Positions 8,897 to 20,296 are shown, counted from the first letter of the stretch. The stretch: 64,000 bases of DNA from Polynucleobacter meluiroseus (GCA_945878885.1 CAMCUP010000008.1:18461-82460); one strand, 5' to 3'. Notes: generated by a model not told the origin, from the letters alone. Numbers and translations: made by a program.

Positions 8897-8921
8897 AAAT
8901 GAATCTAGCAAAATGAATCTA
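8897..8921 (+). repeat. Duplicated AAATGAATCTA with a five-codon leader frame before sdhE
   Basis: AAATGAATCTA occurs twice, 14 bases apart. The first copy opens ATG AAT CTA GCA AAA TGA, whose stop overlaps the sdhE ATG as ATGA. It could be a translational coupling device or simply the scar of a small duplication. No ribosome binding site is obvious before the first ATG. Confidence 0.45.
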
Positions 8922-9182
8922 ACTTCAGCCGAAAGCTATCGCTTGCATGCGGCGGCTCGGCGAGGATTGCTTGAAAATGATTTAATTTTAGAGCGTTTTT
9001 TTAGGCGCTACGAAGCTGTTTTAGATCAAGAGCAGGGTATAGCACTTGGTCAATTATTGGCTTTAGATGACAATGATTTGCTAGATTTATTATTAGGCAG
9101 GAGCAATACAGTGGCAGCCCTAGGTGGTGCAATGACCTCACCTGTGCTGCAGAAATTGTTGTTGATGTTGCGTGAAAAATAA
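8913..9182 (+). CDS. sdhE: FAD assembly factor SdhE (succinate dehydrogenase assembly factor 2 family)
   Basis: 89 residues, typical for the SdhE/Sdh5 family. The conserved RRGLLENDLILERFF motif corresponds to RRGMxExD, needed for covalent attachment of FAD to SdhA, and the acidic LLALDDNDLLDLLLGR region matches the family's helix bundle. It sits between sdhB and gltA, the usual place in betaproteobacteria. A five-codon open frame (ATG at 8899, MNLAK) ends in an ATGA overlap with this start. Confidence 0.93.
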   Translation: MNLTSAESYRLHAAARRGLLENDLILERFFRRYEAVLDQEQGIALGQLLALDDNDLLDLLLGRSNTVAALGGAMTSPVLQKLLLMLREK

Positions 9183-9233
9183 GTAGCGTAACGGCATTAC
9201 TGTTTTGTAAATTAGAACCCTTGAGGATGAATC

Positions 9234-10547
9234 ATGATTGAATCGGATATCAAAGCGAAGCTTTCATTTTCTGACGGCACACCAGATATCGACTTACCTA
9301 TTTATAAAGGTACGGTTGGTCCTGAGGTGATTGACATCCGCAGACTCTATGGGCAGACAGGTAAATTTACTTATGATCCTGGCTTTCTTTCAACTGCTTC
9401 GTGTAGTTCGAAAATTACGTTTATTGACGGCGACAAAGGCGAATTGCTATATCGTGGTTATCCAATTCAAGATTTGGCTGGTAAATGTGATTTTTTAGAA
9501 ATTTGTTATTTACTGCTCAAGGGTAAATTACCCAATCAAACTGAAAAGAGTAGTTTTGAAGAATTGGTAATGCATCACACTATGGTGCATGAGCAAATGC
9601 AATTTTTCTTACGCGGCTTTCGTCGTGATGCTCACCCAATGGCGGTATTAACTGGGTTAGTTGGGGCGATGGCGGCTTTCTATCACGATCAAATCGACTA
9701 TTCAGAGCCGCTGGCACGCCATATTGCTCAAATTCGTTTAATCGCTAAGATGCCTACCTTGGTAGCAATGTCGTATAAGTATTCGATTGGTCAGCCTTTT
9801 ATGTATCCTGATAATTCACTTTCTTATACTGCTAATTTTATGCGCATGATGTTTGCTACACCATGCGAGCCGTACACAATTAATCCAGTATTAGTCAAAG
9901 CCTTAGATCGTATTTTTATTTTGCATGCTGATCATGAGCAAAATGCATCAACTTCAACTGTACGTTTGTGTGGCTCTTCGGGAACCAATCCTTTCGCAGC
10001 AATTTCCGCTGGTATTGCTTGTTTGTGGGGTCCGGCGCATGGCGGGGCCAATGAAGCCTGTTTAGATATGCTCACTAACATTCAAAATAATGGTGGGGTT
10101 GAAAAAATTGGTGAGTTTATTACCCAGGTTAAGGATAAAAACTCCGGCGTACGTTTAATGGGCTTTGGTCACCGGGTTTATAAAAACTTTGACCCGCGTG
10201 CAAAATTAATGCGTGAAACGTGTTACGAAGTACTCAATGAACTAGGCTTAGAGAATGACCCACTCTTTAAGCTGGCAATGACTTTAGAGAAAATAGCACT
10301 TGAAGATGAGTATTTTGTCGGGCGTAAACTGTATCCCAATGTCGATTTTTATTCAGGTATTGTGCAGCGCGCCTTAGGAATACCTACTGATATGTTTACT
10401 TGTGTGTTTGCCTTAGCGCGTACCGTAGGCTGGATTGCGCAATGGGAAGAAATGATTACCGATTCTGAATATAAAATTGGTCGACCGCGCCAATTATTTA
10501 TTGGTGAGACCGAAAGACTGGTACCAGCGGTAGCAGAGCGTAAATAA
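9234..10547 (+). CDS. gltA: Citrate synthase, type I
   Basis: 437 residues, full length for the hexameric, NADH-sensitive type I citrate synthase of Gram-negative bacteria. It condenses acetyl-CoA and oxaloacetate to citrate. Visible motifs are the N-terminal [13 protein letters not shown] segment with the family's early cysteine, [14 protein letters not shown] with an active-site histidine, [24 protein letters not shown] and VDFYSGIV. It lies 51 bases after sdhE and 18 bases before leuC, so it could be part of a long transcript. Confidence 0.98.
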   Translation: MIESDIKAKLSFSDGTPDIDLPIYKGTVGPEVIDIRRLYGQTGKFTYDPGFLSTASCSSKITFIDGDKGELLYRGYPIQDLAGKCDFLEICYLLLKGKLPNQTEKSSFEELVMHHTMVHEQMQFFLRGFRRDAHPMAVLTGLVGAMAAFYHDQIDYSEPLARHIAQIRLIAKMPTLVAMSYKYSIGQPFMYPDNSLSYTANFMRMMFATPCEPYTINPVLVKALDRIFILHADHEQNASTSTVRLCGSSGTNPFAAISAGIACLWGPAHGGANEACLDMLTNIQNNGGVEKIGEFITQVKDKNSGVRLMGFGHRVYKNFDPRAKLMRETCYEVLNELGLENDPLFKLAMTLEKIALEDEYFVGRKLYPNVDFYSGIVQRALGIPTDMFTCVFALARTVGWIAQWEEMITDSEYKIGRPRQLFIGETERLVPAVAERK

Positions 10548-10565
10548 GCATTTTAAGGAATTAGT

Positions 10566-11975
10566 ATGGCCCGCACCTTGTATGACAAATTATGGGATGA
10601 CCATGTCGTCTACGCCGAAGATGATGGCACAGCTACGCTTTATATTGATCGTCAGCTATTGCATGAGGTAACTAGCCCGCAGGCATTTGAAGGCTTGGCT
10701 ATGGCGCAGCGACCAATTTGGCGTATTTCTGCTAATTTAGCAGTTTCAGACCATAACGTACCTACCACTGATCGGGCCTTGGGTATTGCCGACCCTATTT
10801 CTAAATTACAAGTCGATACGCTTGATCAAAATTGTGACCGCTTAGGCATTACCCAATTTAAGATGAATGATTTACGTCAGGGCATTGTGCATGTGATTGG
10901 CCCAGAGCAGGGCGCTACGCTGCCTGGAATGACGGTAGTATGCGGTGATTCGCACACCAGTACTCACGGCGCTTTTGGTGCTTTAGCATTTGGTATTGGC
11001 ACTTCGGAAGTGGAGCATGTATTAGCGACGCAAACCTTGCTAATGAAAAAAAGCAAAAATATGTTAGTGCGGGTTGAGGGTCGCTTACTCCCTGGTTGTA
11101 CCGCTAAGGATATTGCGCTAGCGGTGATTGGTCGCATCGGTACGGCTGGAGGTACTGGCTATACGATTGAATTTGCTGGCGAGGCTATTCGTAATTTATC
11201 GATGGAAGGGCGTATGACCATTTGCAATATGGCAATTGAGGCTGGCGCTCGTGCAGGTTTGATCGCCGTTGATGAAACGACAATTGACTATATTCAAGGA
11301 CGCCCGTATGCCCCTAAAGGAGAAATCTTGCGCCATGCGTTGCAATATTGGCGTAGTTTACATTCAGATGAAGCTGCAGTGTTTGATCAGGCGGTTGAAT
11401 TACGCGCCGAAGAAATTCAACCTCAAGTGACTTGGGGCACCTCGCCTGAAATGGTTTTAGCTATTAGTGGATGCGTGCCTGATCCTGAAAAAGAGCGCGA
11501 TCCAAATAAACGCTTAGCGATGGAGCGTGCCCTTGAATATATGGGCCTGATTCCCAGTATGCCGATCACGAGTATTCAAGTTGATAAAGTATTCATTGGT
11601 TCATGCACCAATAGCCGCATTGAAGATTTACGTGCAGCAGCAAAAGTGGTTGATCGCCTTGGTAAGAAAGTCGCGGCTAATATTAAGGTGGCAATGGTTG
11701 TACCGGGCTCTGGCTTAGTGAAGGCTCAAGCCGAGCGCGAGGGTTTAGATCGAGTCTTTAAGGCCGCTGGTTTTGAATGGCGGGAGCCTGGTTGTTCGAT
11801 GTGTTTAGCCATGAACGCTGATCGTTTAGAGCCAGGAGAGCGTTGTGCTTCAACTTCCAACCGGAATTTTGAAGGTCGTCAAGGCGCTGGCGGTCGTACC
11901 CACTTGGTGAGTCCAGCAATGGCAGCTGCCGCTGCAATTGAAGGCCATTTTGTCGATGTTTGTAAAATTGCCTAA
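10566..11975 (+). CDS. leuC: 3-isopropylmalate dehydratase large subunit
   Basis: 469 residues. It isomerises 2-isopropylmalate to 3-isopropylmalate in leucine synthesis together with LeuD. Aconitase-family motifs include [24 protein letters not shown] and the [4Fe-4S] cysteines in IGSCTNSR (C347) and GCSMC (C410, C413). It begins 18 bases after gltA with AAGGA upstream. The leuC-leuD pair is interrupted by a small entericidin-like gene. Confidence 0.98.
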   Translation: MARTLYDKLWDDHVVYAEDDGTATLYIDRQLLHEVTSPQAFEGLAMAQRPIWRISANLAVSDHNVPTTDRALGIADPISKLQVDTLDQNCDRLGITQFKMNDLRQGIVHVIGPEQGATLPGMTVVCGDSHTSTHGAFGALAFGIGTSEVEHVLATQTLLMKKSKNMLVRVEGRLLPGCTAKDIALAVIGRIGTAGGTGYTIEFAGEAIRNLSMEGRMTICNMAIEAGARAGLIAVDETTIDYIQGRPYAPKGEILRHALQYWRSLHSDEAAVFDQAVELRAEEIQPQVTWGTSPEMVLAISGCVPDPEKERDPNKRLAMERALEYMGLIPSMPITSIQVDKVFIGSCTNSRIEDLRAAAKVVDRLGKKVAANIKVAMVVPGSGLVKAQAEREGLDRVFKAAGFEWREPGCSMCLAMNADRLEPGERCASTSNRNFEGRQGAGGRTHLVSPAMAAAAAIEGHFVDVCKIA

Positions 11976-11997
11976 GCAAAATAAAGAAAGTCTCAAT

Positions 11998-12279
11998 ATG
12001 CAAACGAATATCATCCGCAGTTATTTTAGGGCTAGAGCCTTTGGGCTGAGTGTGGTCACTAGCTTAACCTTGCTGACTACTATAGGATGTACCAATACAG
12101 TTACTGGTATGGGTAAGGACATACAGAAGATGGGGCAATCGATGAATAGTCAAAGTAGCTCAGCTGGAGCAGCTGCGAACGCGAAACCGAACCCGAACCC
12201 GAAACCGAACCCCAATGATTCATTGAGTCAAGGTAAAGATGTGGTGGTCACTCCGGTCGTGGTTACCCCCGGAAAATAA
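11998..12279 (+). CDS. Entericidin-like small lipoprotein
   Basis: 93 residues from ATG at 11998; the ORF-track start at 11938 lies inside leuC. A signal peptide with lipobox (LTTIGC) ends in a cysteine that should be lipidated. The next residues, NTVTGMGKDIQKMGQ, match the entericidin EcnA/EcnB family. The tail is unusual: a NPNPKPNPN stretch encoded by repeated aacccgaacccg-like units, then VVVTPVVVTPGK. An entericidin gene between leuC and leuD is, as I recall, a common arrangement in Burkholderiales. Its cellular role is not clear; entericidins were described as a bacteriolytic/antidote pair in E. coli. Confidence 0.8.
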   Translation: MQTNIIRSYFRARAFGLSVVTSLTLLTTIGCTNTVTGMGKDIQKMGQSMNSQSSSAGAAANAKPNPNPKPNPNDSLSQGKDVVVTPVVVTPGK

Positions 12280-12301
12280 TTGAGCGTAGCGATAGCGACT
12301 A

Positions 12302-12949
12302 ATGGAAAAATTTACAGTTTTTAAAGGTTTGGTAGCGCCACTTGATCGCGAGAATGTCGATACTGATGCCATCATCCCTAAACAATTTTTAAAGTCAATT
12401 AAAAAAACTGGCTTTGGACAAAATTTATTTGATGAATGGCGCTATAAAGATCATGGCGAGCCAGGCCAAGATTGCAGCACTCGACCGCTGAATCCTGATT
12501 TTGTTTTAAATCAGCCGCGCTACCAAGGCGCAAGTATTTTATTGGCCCGCAAAAATTTTGGTTGTGGTAGTTCGCGAGAGCATGCACCTTGGGCTTTGGA
12601 TCAATATGGATTTCGGGCCGTCATTGCCCCTAGCTTTGCTGATATTTTCTTTAATAATTGTTATAAAAATGGTTTATTACCAGTAGTTCTCAGTGGGGCG
12701 CAAATTGATCATTTATTTCACGAGACCCTAGCCTTCCCTGGTTACGAATTAACCGTTGATTTAGAGCGGCAAGAGGTTATTGCTGGTGATCAACGCAATT
12801 ACGCCTTCGACATCACGCCGTTTAGAAAATATTGCTTAACAAATGGTTTTGATGATATTGGCTTAACTCTACAAAGTGCTAATAAAATAAAAGCCTACGA
12901 AGCTGAGCGCTTGCTGCGCATGCCTTGGCTTGATACGCGGTTGCCCTAA
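12302..12949 (+). CDS. leuD: 3-isopropylmalate dehydratase small subunit
   Basis: 215 residues, the swivelling domain that completes isopropylmalate isomerase with LeuC. Visible motifs are the N-terminal [32 protein letters not shown] (substrate-binding Ser/Arg), [19 protein letters not shown], and the C-terminal FDDIGLTL. Full length. It lies between the entericidin-like gene and leuB in the leucine operon. Confidence 0.98.
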   Translation: MEKFTVFKGLVAPLDRENVDTDAIIPKQFLKSIKKTGFGQNLFDEWRYKDHGEPGQDCSTRPLNPDFVLNQPRYQGASILLARKNFGCGSSREHAPWALDQYGFRAVIAPSFADIFFNNCYKNGLLPVVLSGAQIDHLFHETLAFPGYELTVDLERQEVIAGDQRNYAFDITPFRKYCLTNGFDDIGLTLQSANKIKAYEAERLLRMPWLDTRLP

Positions 12950-12970
12950 GACGCCATAAAGAAGGTTCTG

Positions 12971-14041
12971 ATGAAAATTGCGGTTCTCCCTGGTGACGGT
13001 ATTGGTCCAGAAATTATTGCGGCGACAGTTTTAGTGCTCCAAGCTTTAGGGCCACGTTTTGATTTAGAAACTGCCCCAGTCGGTGGCGCTGCCTATGACT
13101 TAAGCGGTCATCCTTTACCACCAGCGACCTTGGCATTAGCACAGTCTGCAAAAGCTATTTTATTTGGCGCAGTGGGCGATTGGAAGTACGATACGCTGCC
13201 CCGTGAATTTCGACCCGAGCAAGCCATTTTAGGTTTACGTAAACACCTGGGCCTATTTGCCAATTTTCGCCCAGCGATTTGTTATCCCGAACTAACAGCT
13301 GCCTCGAGTTTAAAACCTGAAATTATTGGTGGGCTTGATATTTTGATTGTGCGCGAATTAAACGGTGATATTTATTTTGGTTCGCCACGCGGCACACGTA
13401 ATTCTGAGCACCCTTTATTTCCGGGCGTACGTGAAGGTTTTGATACCATGCATTACAGCGAGCCAGAAGTGGAGCGCATTGGTCGAGTTGCTTTTGAGGC
13501 TGCCCGCAAGCGTAGTAAAAAAGTTTGCAGTGTTGATAAAGCGAATGTATTAGAAACCTCGCAATTATGGCGTGAGGTGATGACCCGTCTGGGTAAAGAT
13601 TATGCCGACGTCGAGTTAAGTCATATGTATGTGGATAACGCTGCGATGCAACTCGTTAAGGCCCCAAAGGCATTTGATGTGGTGGTAACCGGTAATTTAT
13701 TTGGCGATATTTTGTCTGATGAGGCAGCAATGTTAACTGGCTCTATCGGCATGCTGCCCTCAGCTTCTTTGGATAAAAATAATAAAGGTTTATACGAACC
13801 AAGCCATGGTTCGGCACCCGATATTGCCGGCAAGAATATTGCTAATCCTCTAGCGACCATACTTTCGGCGGCCATGATGTTACGGTATTCCCTAGGAATG
13901 ACTGTAGATGCTGAGCGTATTGAGCTTGCTGTACAAAAGGTCTTGACTCAAGGTTACCGCACAGCAGATATCTTTACCCCAGGCACTACCCAGCTTGGTA
14001 CTCGTGAAATGGGTGAGGCAGTGGTACAGGCTTTATCCTAG
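12971..14041 (+). CDS. leuB: 3-isopropylmalate dehydrogenase
   Basis: 356 residues. It is an NAD-dependent oxidative decarboxylase giving 2-oxoisocaproate, the leucine precursor. It starts [15 protein letters not shown], contains [10 protein letters not shown] with a catalytic tyrosine region, the [10 protein letters not shown] segment, [21 protein letters not shown] and [19 protein letters not shown], all family signatures. GAAGG lies shortly before the ATG. It is 21 bases after leuD and 33 bases before asd. Confidence 0.98.
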   Translation: MKIAVLPGDGIGPEIIAATVLVLQALGPRFDLETAPVGGAAYDLSGHPLPPATLALAQSAKAILFGAVGDWKYDTLPREFRPEQAILGLRKHLGLFANFRPAICYPELTAASSLKPEIIGGLDILIVRELNGDIYFGSPRGTRNSEHPLFPGVREGFDTMHYSEPEVERIGRVAFEAARKRSKKVCSVDKANVLETSQLWREVMTRLGKDYADVELSHMYVDNAAMQLVKAPKAFDVVVTGNLFGDILSDEAAMLTGSIGMLPSASLDKNNKGLYEPSHGSAPDIAGKNIANPLATILSAAMMLRYSLGMTVDAERIELAVQKVLTQGYRTADIFTPGTTQLGTREMGEAVVQALS

Positions 14042-14074
14042 AGCCCTCATCCCAATCTTTTATTTACATTATTT

Positions 14075-15259
14075 ATGGCCAATTCTTCAGTTCAGCAGCA
14101 AATGGGCAAGCTACCCCTAGTGGGTATCGTAGGGTGGCGCGGGATGGTTGGCAGTGTGCTGATGGAGCGCATGTTAGCTGAGCATGATTTTGATTTGATT
14201 GACCCCATCTTTTTTAGCACTAGTAATGCTGGTGGCGAAGTGCCTTTATTCAATGCAAAAAGGGTTACGAAGCAAGTAACAACCCTGCAGGACGCCAATG
14301 ATTTGCAAGCCTTAGCGCGTTGCGAGATCATTTTGACTTGCCAGGGGGGTGATTACACCAAAGCAATTTTTCCGCAACTGCGCGCTCTTGGGTGGAGCGG
14401 CCATTGGATTGATGCAGCCAGCGCATTGCGCATGAATGATGATGCGGTCTTAGTATTAGATCCAGTTAATCGTAGGGTGATTGATGCTGCTTTGGCTGCG
14501 GGTAATAAAAATTGGATCGGCGCTAATTGCACCGTGAGTTTAATGATGCTGGCAATTGGTGGCCTCTTAAAAGCTGATTTAGTTGAATGGGTTAGTGCCA
14601 TGACCTATCAAGCAGCATCGGGTGCGGGAGCGCAAAATATGCGCGAACTCTTGTTGCAAATGGGGGAGCTACGTGATGCAGTGCAAAGTGACTTAGCTGA
14701 TCCGGCCGCAGAAATTTTAGAGATCGATCGTAAGGTAAGCGCCAAATTACGTGCTGCTGATTTTCCAACAACGCATTTTCGCAATACTGCTTTAGCTGGC
14801 AGCGTGATTCCATGGATTGATGAGCTAGTTGAGTTTGGTCAGACTCGTGAAGAATGGAAAGGCGGGGCTGAGCTAAATAAGATGTTGGGTAAACCACCAT
14901 TTCGTTCGCCAAATAGTATTGCTGTTGATGGTATTTGTGTGCGGGTAGGGGCAATGCGTTGTCACTCGCAGGGCTTAACGATTAAGCTTAAGCGCGACGT
15001 GCCCTTGGCTGAAATCGAAACACTCTTGGCTACAGATAATGCATGGATTAAAGTGGTGCCAAATGAGCGTGAAGTAACCGAACGTGAATTGTCGCCAGCA
15101 GCAGTTAGTGGCACTTTAACGGTGGCAATTGGGCGTTTGCATAAGTTGGCAATGGGGCCAGATTATCTTGGCGCATTTACAGTGGGCGATCAACTAACTT
15201 GGGGTGCAGCAGAACCCTTACGGCGTATGCTGCGCATTTTGCTCGATGCCGATGCTTAG
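14075..15259 (+). CDS. asd: Aspartate-semialdehyde dehydrogenase
   Basis: 394 residues from ATG 14075. It reduces aspartyl phosphate to aspartate semialdehyde for lysine, methionine, threonine and diaminopimelate synthesis. The NADP-binding [18 protein letters not shown], the catalytic cysteine in [10 protein letters not shown], and the [16 protein letters not shown] histidine region identify the Gram-negative Asd family. The first nine or so residues (MANSSVQQQ) look like an extension, and MGKLPLVG at 14102 is an alternative start. Its C-terminus overlaps the fimV start. Confidence 0.96.
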   Translation: MANSSVQQQMGKLPLVGIVGWRGMVGSVLMERMLAEHDFDLIDPIFFSTSNAGGEVPLFNAKRVTKQVTTLQDANDLQALARCEIILTCQGGDYTKAIFPQLRALGWSGHWIDAASALRMNDDAVLVLDPVNRRVIDAALAAGNKNWIGANCTVSLMMLAIGGLLKADLVEWVSAMTYQAASGAGAQNMRELLLQMGELRDAVQSDLADPAAEILEIDRKVSAKLRAADFPTTHFRNTALAGSVIPWIDELVEFGQTREEWKGGAELNKMLGKPPFRSPNSIAVDGICVRVGAMRCHSQGLTIKLKRDVPLAEIETLLATDNAWIKVVPNEREVTERELSPAAVSGTLTVAIGRLHKLAMGPDYLGAFTVGDQLTWGAAEPLRRMLRILLDADA

Positions 15260-16682
15260 TGTGGGGGCCAGGCTTAGTCGGCCGAGCTTCCTTACTGCAA
15301 TCTTTAGCTTCACCGCGCTTGCTTGGTTTAATGTAGCTGGTGCAGTCACCTTAGGATCGCCCCAGTTAATTTCTAAGCCGGGAGAGCCATTTCGCACTGA
15401 AATCCCCTTACTGCTTTTACCCGATGAATTGCCGCTAGTTGAGCAGATGAAAGCCGAGGTGCCAAGCTCAGCTACCTTCGAGCGTTTTAGTATTTCAAAT
15501 CGGGTCTTAGAGTTAAAGCCACAAGCGAGCATTCGTCAAGCGAAAACAGCCACGGGCCAAACTCAATACCAAATATTAATTCAGTCTGATCGCGCATTAA
15601 GTGACTCACAAGAGCCATTTTTAGATCTCTTGGTGCAATTATCTTGGCCCTCTGGCAGTCTTACTAAAGTCTATTCTTTATTAGTTGGCGATGCCCAAAA
15701 AGTGGTGGTGCGGCCTGGCCAAACCTTAAGCGAAATTGCGCTACAGATGGCTCCCCAATTGGGTGGTGCGAGCCTTGATGAGACCTTATTAGCTTTATAT
15801 AAGGCAAATCCCGATGCTTTTGTGGGCGGGAGTATTCATCGTTTAAACGCGGGTGCAGAGCTTTATAAACCGAGCCAAGCGCTACTTCAGTCGATTACGC
15901 CTACTGCAGCAAAAACCTTTGCCGCTAAGAATAATGACGCTTGGTTAGATTTGAAAACATCAGCTGAGGCTAGTCCGACTAAATCCCCAGATCCTAATTT
16001 AAGTAATGCTTCTAAAGACTTGAAAAATAATAAAAATTCTACAGATGAGCTAATACAAGATCGTTTGAAAATTGGCCCTGGAATAGGTGATGGCGCCGAG
16101 CAGCGGCGCTTCCAAGAAGACCTAGTGGCACAAGAACAAGCTTTATTACAGATACGGGCTAGAGCAGCTGAATTGGAAAAAAATATTGCCGATTTACAAA
16201 TCTTATTGGAACAACAGGCTGGGCAACAGGGCGCTCAACAGAGGGTTCAGCTGGGAGTTAAACAGGGGGTTGAGCAGGGCGGGCAACAGGGAGTTAAGCA
16301 GGCGGCACTTACTTGGCCCCCAGTCGCTCTAGCGTTAAGCTTGCTAGGTTTAACTGGGGCTTTATTTTGGCTTCTAGCGCGCTATACCCGCCGCGCAGAA
16401 ATGATTCAACCCGATCTGGCTAATCTCGCTGCAAATCATCTGATTAAACAAGGTTCGAAGGCAACCACTCAGTCAGTTGCTCGGTCAACTTCTCAGTCAA
16501 CTGATCAGGCAGATGCGCAGAATATCGTGTCAAAAAACCTTGCTCTGCCTGAAATACCTGCCCGAGCCAAAGTATTATTTGCTGGACTTAATCTCGATTT
16601 AAATACTCCCACACCAACCGAACAAACTAAACCAGAGCAAACTGACCTAGCTCAGACTAAACCAAGTGATGAAAGAAATTGA
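15246..16682 (+). CDS. fimV: FimV/HubP-like polar protein, short form
   Basis: 478 residues from ATG 15246, overlapping the asd stop; the ORF-track start at 15204 lies deeper in asd. A signal peptide ([20 protein letters not shown]) is followed by the FimV N-terminal domain ([21 protein letters not shown]), a LysM domain around residues 154-200 ([14 protein letters not shown]), a coiled coil, a degenerate Q/G-rich repeat near 322-352 and one membrane helix near 356-379. FimV proteins organise the cell pole and type IV pili and bind peptidoglycan through LysM. This one is much shorter than Pseudomonas FimV: its cytoplasmic part is only about 100 residues and I see no TPR region. It abuts truA. 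Confidence 0.85.
   Translation: MPMLSVGARLSRPSFLTAIFSFTALAWFNVAGAVTLGSPQLISKPGEPFRTEIPLLLLPDELPLVEQMKAEVPSSATFERFSISNRVLELKPQASIRQAKTATGQTQYQILIQSDRALSDSQEPFLDLLVQLSWPSGSLTKVYSLLVGDAQKVVVRPGQTLSEIALQMAPQLGGASLDETLLALYKANPDAFVGGSIHRLNAGAELYKPSQALLQSITPTAAKTFAAKNNDAWLDLKTSAEASPTKSPDPNLSNASKDLKNNKNSTDELIQDRLKIGPGIGDGAEQRRFQEDLVAQEQALLQIRARAAELEKNIADLQILLEQQAGQQGAQQRVQLGVKQGVEQGGQQGVKQAALTWPPVALALSLLGLTGALFWLLARYTRRAEMIQPDLANLAANHLIKQGSKATTQSVARSTSQSTDQADAQNIVSKNLALPEIPARAKVLFAGLNLDLNTPTPTEQTKPEQTDLAQTKPSDERN
16211..16300 (+). repeat. Degenerate Q/G/V-rich repeat inside fimV
   Basis: Imperfect tandem units of the type CAGGGxGTTxAGCAG encode a run of [11 protein letters not shown] and QQGVKQ elements just before the FimV membrane helix. 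The units vary by several bases, so this is an old or decaying repeat. Such repeats often change copy number between strains, which is an inference here. Confidence 0.6.
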
Positions 16683-17552
16683 ATGGTCGTCACAAATAAA
16701 CGCATTGCTTTGGGCTTGCAATACGATGGCAGTTCATTTTCAGGCTGGCAATCGCAGCCGAGCGGTAATACTGTACAAGATCATTTAGAGCAGGCTATTC
16801 GTAATTTTGTGGCCGCCGATCTCGCCATACCCTTGCGGGTAACGACAGCGGGCCGCACCGATGCTGGGGTGCACGCCTTAGGTCAGGTAGTGCATTTCGA
16901 GACCATGGTTGAGCGTGATCCGTGGTCGTGGGTACGGGGCTTAAACCGTTTTTTACCCCAAGCCATTGCAGTGAACTGGGCTAAGGCCGTACCGTACGAG
17001 TTTGACGCTCGTTATTCAGCTTTTGAGCGTACGTATGTTTATGCCTTGCATGCTGGGCCATGTCGGGCGCCTACCGTAGCAGAGCGTGCCGGCTTTTTAA
17101 TTTTGCCAGCGCAACAATGGTTTGATGTTGCTGCAATGCAAGCTGCTGCAATTACTATTATTGGCGAGCATGATTTTTCTGCTTTTCGTGCTGCCGAATG
17201 CCAAAGTAAAACTCCTATTAAGCACCTCTATGAAATTACCTTGCTTGATGCCCAACCCTGGTTATTTTTTAAAATTCGCGCAAATGCATTTTTGCATCAC
17301 ATGGTGCGTAATATTGTGGGAAGTATGATTGCAATTGGCTTGGGTAAGCAATCTAGTGCTTGGCTGGCAACTGTGTTGGCGTCTTGCAATCGCCAGATAG
17401 CAGCCCCCACCTTTGCAGCCGATGGTTTATATCTGATGGAAGTAAAGTATCCCAATGAATTTGCTATTCCAGAGCCTTGGCTTGGAAATTCTTGGCTACC
17501 TTATGGCGCTTTAGGTTTTCCGCCCACTAAATTACAAGAAGCATATCCTTAG
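16683..17552 (+). CDS. truA: tRNA pseudouridine(38-40) synthase
   Basis: 289 residues. It converts uridines 38-40 of the tRNA anticodon arm to pseudouridine. The N-terminal [23 protein letters not shown], the catalytic aspartate in [25 protein letters not shown] and the C-terminal [13 protein letters not shown] motif are diagnostic. Its ATG follows the fimV stop codon directly with no spacer, so translation is probably coupled. The C-terminus is a little longer than in E. coli TruA. Confidence 0.97.
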   Translation: MVVTNKRIALGLQYDGSSFSGWQSQPSGNTVQDHLEQAIRNFVAADLAIPLRVTTAGRTDAGVHALGQVVHFETMVERDPWSWVRGLNRFLPQAIAVNWAKAVPYEFDARYSAFERTYVYALHAGPCRAPTVAERAGFLILPAQQWFDVAAMQAAAITIIGEHDFSAFRAAECQSKTPIKHLYEITLLDAQPWLFFKIRANAFLHHMVRNIVGSMIAIGLGKQSSAWLATVLASCNRQIAAPTFAADGLYLMEVKYPNEFAIPEPWLGNSWLPYGALGFPPTKLQEAYP

Positions 17553-17555
17553 CAA

Positions 17556-18224
17556 ATGGGCTTACTTCAATACACCCCTGGGAAAACCAAAATTAAAATT
17601 TGCGGCTTACGCGATATAGCCGCGGTTGATGCTACTGTTCAGGCTGGCGCCGATGCTCTAGGCTTTGTTTTTTATCCACCAAGCCCCCGCGCTATCTCTC
17701 TTGCATTGGCTGGCGAGCTCATGGCCCGTATTCCGCCAGGAGTTGATGCCGTAGCCTTATTGGTAAATCCCACTGTAGCCGAGGTAGCATTGTTGCGGGC
17801 TAGCCTACCCATTACTTTATGGCAATTTCATGGCGATGAGTCGCCAGGTGACTGTTTGCAGCTGGCAGCAGGTCAGCCATGGCTAAAAGCGGCTCGAATT
17901 GGCAAGAATTTCGCATTCGCCGATTTTTCCCTACAATACGAGTTAGCTAGTGCTTTTCTCCTAGATGCCTTGGTTGAAGGTTACGGAGGGGGCGGGCTAC
18001 CTTTTAATTGGCAAGGGATTCCACAGTCATGGGTAAGCGCAAACGCGCATCGGGTCGTTTTGAGTGGTGGGTTGAACACGCGCAACGTCGGCGAGGCAAT
18101 TGCTCGCCTGCGACCTTGTGCAGTTGATATTTCGAGCGGCGTAGAAATTGCTAAAGGCGTAAAAGATCCAGCGCTCATTCACGAATTTATTCAGGCGGTG
18201 CGCGCTACCGATACAGCAAATTAA
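17556..18224 (+). CDS. trpF: Phosphoribosylanthranilate isomerase
   Basis: 222 residues, a beta/alpha barrel that isomerises phosphoribosylanthranilate in tryptophan synthesis. The KICGLRDIAAVDA motif with its catalytic cysteine, GFVFYPPSPRAI, WQFHGDES, LLDALVEGYGGGGLPFNW and LSGGLNTRNVGEAI with the phosphate-binding segments are all present. It begins 3 bases after truA and is followed by trpB after 40 bases. The trpF-trpB-trpA order is usual in betaproteobacteria. Confidence 0.97.
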   Translation: MGLLQYTPGKTKIKICGLRDIAAVDATVQAGADALGFVFYPPSPRAISLALAGELMARIPPGVDAVALLVNPTVAEVALLRASLPITLWQFHGDESPGDCLQLAAGQPWLKAARIGKNFAFADFSLQYELASAFLLDALVEGYGGGGLPFNWQGIPQSWVSANAHRVVLSGGLNTRNVGEAIARLRPCAVDISSGVEIAKGVKDPALIHEFIQAVRATDTAN

Positions 18225-18264
18225 TGTCTCAGCCGCTGTTGCTCCTTAATTAAAAGAGGTACTT

Positions 18265-19458
18265 ATGTACGATAAACCAGATTCTCGCGGTCACTTTGGC
18301 CCTTATGGAGGGGTGTTTGTTTCTGAAACCCTCATGTTTGCTTTAGAAGAGTTGAAGCAGGCATATGCTCGCTATCAACATGATCCTGAATTTTTAGCTG
18401 AGTTTCATAGCGAACTTAAGCATTTTGTGGGACGACCCTCGCCGGTGTATCACGCCAAACGTTGGAGTGAAATGTTGGGTGGTGCGCAAATTTATTTAAA
18501 GCGTGAAGACTTAAATCATACTGGCGCGCATAAAATTAATAATGTGATCGGCCAAGCGATGCTGGCCAAGCGCATGGGCAAGCCACGCATCATTGCTGAA
18601 ACTGGCGCTGGCCAACATGGGGTAGCAACGGCTACCATTTGTGCGCGTTATGGCCTCGATTGCACGGTTTACCAAGGCTCGGTTGATGTTGAGCGGCAAG
18701 CGCAAAATGTTTATCGTATGAAGTTGCTTGGCGCTAAGGTAGTTCCTGTTGAATCGGGCACCAAAACCCTTAAAGATGCTTTAAATGAGGCTATGCGCGA
18801 TTGGGTCACTAATGTTGACAATACCTTTTACATTATTGGTACAGTTGCTGGCCCCCATCCCTATCCCATGATGGTGCGTGATTTTCAAAGCGTGATTGGT
18901 GAGGAATGCAAAGTTCAAATGCCTGAAATGATTGGTCGTCAGCCTGACTATGTAATGGCTTGCGTAGGTGGCGGCTCTAATGCAATGGGAATTTTTTATC
19001 CGTATATTGAATTTCCTGAAGTACAACTGATTGGTGTTGAGGCGGCAGGACGGGGCATTGCAAGTGGCGCACATTCTGCCGCGTTGTGTGCGGGTAAGCC
19101 AGGTGTTTTGCATGGTAATCGTACTTATTTATTACAAGATGAAAATGGTCAAATTGCCGAAACCCATTCAGTATCAGCCGGCATGGATTACCCAGGCGTG
19201 GGACCTGAACACGCTTGGCTAAAGGACTCTGCCCGTGCCGAGTATGTCGCGATCAGCGATGCTGAAGCGCTCAAAGCTTTTCATGATTGCTGCCAAATTG
19301 AAGGCATTATTCCAGCACTTGAATCGGCTCATGCAATTGCCTATGCTTGCAAGTTGGCACCAACCTTAGCTAAAGATAAAACAATTCTGATTAATTTATC
19401 TGGACGCGGTGATAAAGATATGCATACCGTTGCCCTAGCAACAGGCTCGGAAGGCTAG
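18265..19458 (+). CDS. trpB: Tryptophan synthase beta chain
   Basis: 397 residues. It joins indole and serine to make tryptophan. PLP-binding lysine lies in [13 protein letters not shown], the catalytic glutamate region in [14 protein letters not shown], the phosphate loop in [12 protein letters not shown], and the C-terminal [13 protein letters not shown] is present. AGAGG precedes the ATG. It pairs with TrpA, which starts 3 bases after its stop. Confidence 0.99.
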   Translation: MYDKPDSRGHFGPYGGVFVSETLMFALEELKQAYARYQHDPEFLAEFHSELKHFVGRPSPVYHAKRWSEMLGGAQIYLKREDLNHTGAHKINNVIGQAMLAKRMGKPRIIAETGAGQHGVATATICARYGLDCTVYQGSVDVERQAQNVYRMKLLGAKVVPVESGTKTLKDALNEAMRDWVTNVDNTFYIIGTVAGPHPYPMMVRDFQSVIGEECKVQMPEMIGRQPDYVMACVGGGSNAMGIFYPYIEFPEVQLIGVEAAGRGIASGAHSAALCAGKPGVLHGNRTYLLQDENGQIAETHSVSAGMDYPGVGPEHAWLKDSARAEYVAISDAEALKAFHDCCQIEGIIPALESAHAIAYACKLAPTLAKDKTILINLSGRGDKDMHTVALATGSEG

Positions 19459-19461
19459 TGC

Positions 19462-20283
19462 ATGTCAAAAATTAAGGCCTTATTTGCGGAGCTAAAAAAG
19501 ACTGGCAAGAAAGGGCTCATTCCTTTTATTACTGCGGGCGATCCCGATCCTACCGCAACAGTTGAGTTGATGCATGCCTTGGTGCGCGGGGGTGCAAATG
19601 TGTTGGAATTGGGCATTCCTTTTTCGGACCCAATGGCCGATGGCCCCGTCATTCAGCGCGCTTCCGAGCGCGCTTTGGCAAAAGGGGTGACTTTGCGGCA
19701 ATGTTTGGCAATGGTGCAGCAATTTCGCCAAACAGATAGCGCTACACCAGTTGTCTTAATGGGCTACGCCAATCCAGTAGAGCAAATGGGCGCAGAACAT
19801 TTTGCCCAAGAAGCAAAGGCTGCTGGGGTTGATGGCGTGCTAATTGTCGATTATCCGCCTGAAGAATGCATTGACTTTTCGGCGCTAATGCGCGCTGCTG
19901 GCATTGACCCCATTTTCTTATTGGCACCAACTTCTTCGCAGGAACGGATTGATGCAGCAGCTAAAGCAGCTTCTGGCTATCTTTACTATGTTTCCTTGCG
20001 CGGTGTTACAGGTGCGGCGCATTTAAATACTCAAGATGTTGCAAGCATTATTCCCGCGATCCGGGCCACTACGGCAATTCCAATTGCAGTCGGTTTTGGT
20101 ATTCGTGATGCTGCTAGCGCATGTGCTGTGGCGCATTTAGCCGATGCAGTTGTCATTGGTAGTCGCATTATTCAATTGCTTGAAGAGTCAGTTAAGGGTG
20201 GTGACATGACTGCAGCAGTACAATCACTAGAAAATTTTATGCGCGAGATTCGTGTGGCGCTCGATGCCCAAGAAAATAACTAG
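19462..20283 (+). CDS. trpA: Tryptophan synthase alpha chain
   Basis: 273 residues, a TIM barrel that cleaves indole-glycerol phosphate and channels indole to TrpB. The catalytic Glu and Asp lie in [51 protein letters not shown] and VGFGIRDA are also present. Full length. It is translationally close to trpB and precedes accD by 13 bases. Confidence 0.98.
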   Translation: MSKIKALFAELKKTGKKGLIPFITAGDPDPTATVELMHALVRGGANVLELGIPFSDPMADGPVIQRASERALAKGVTLRQCLAMVQQFRQTDSATPVVLMGYANPVEQMGAEHFAQEAKAAGVDGVLIVDYPPEECIDFSALMRAAGIDPIFLLAPTSSQERIDAAAKAASGYLYYVSLRGVTGAAHLNTQDVASIIPAIRATTAIPIAVGFGIRDAASACAVAHLADAVVIGSRIIQLLEESVKGGDMTAAVQSLENFMREIRVALDAQENN

Positions 20284-20296
20284 AGATCATTGATTA

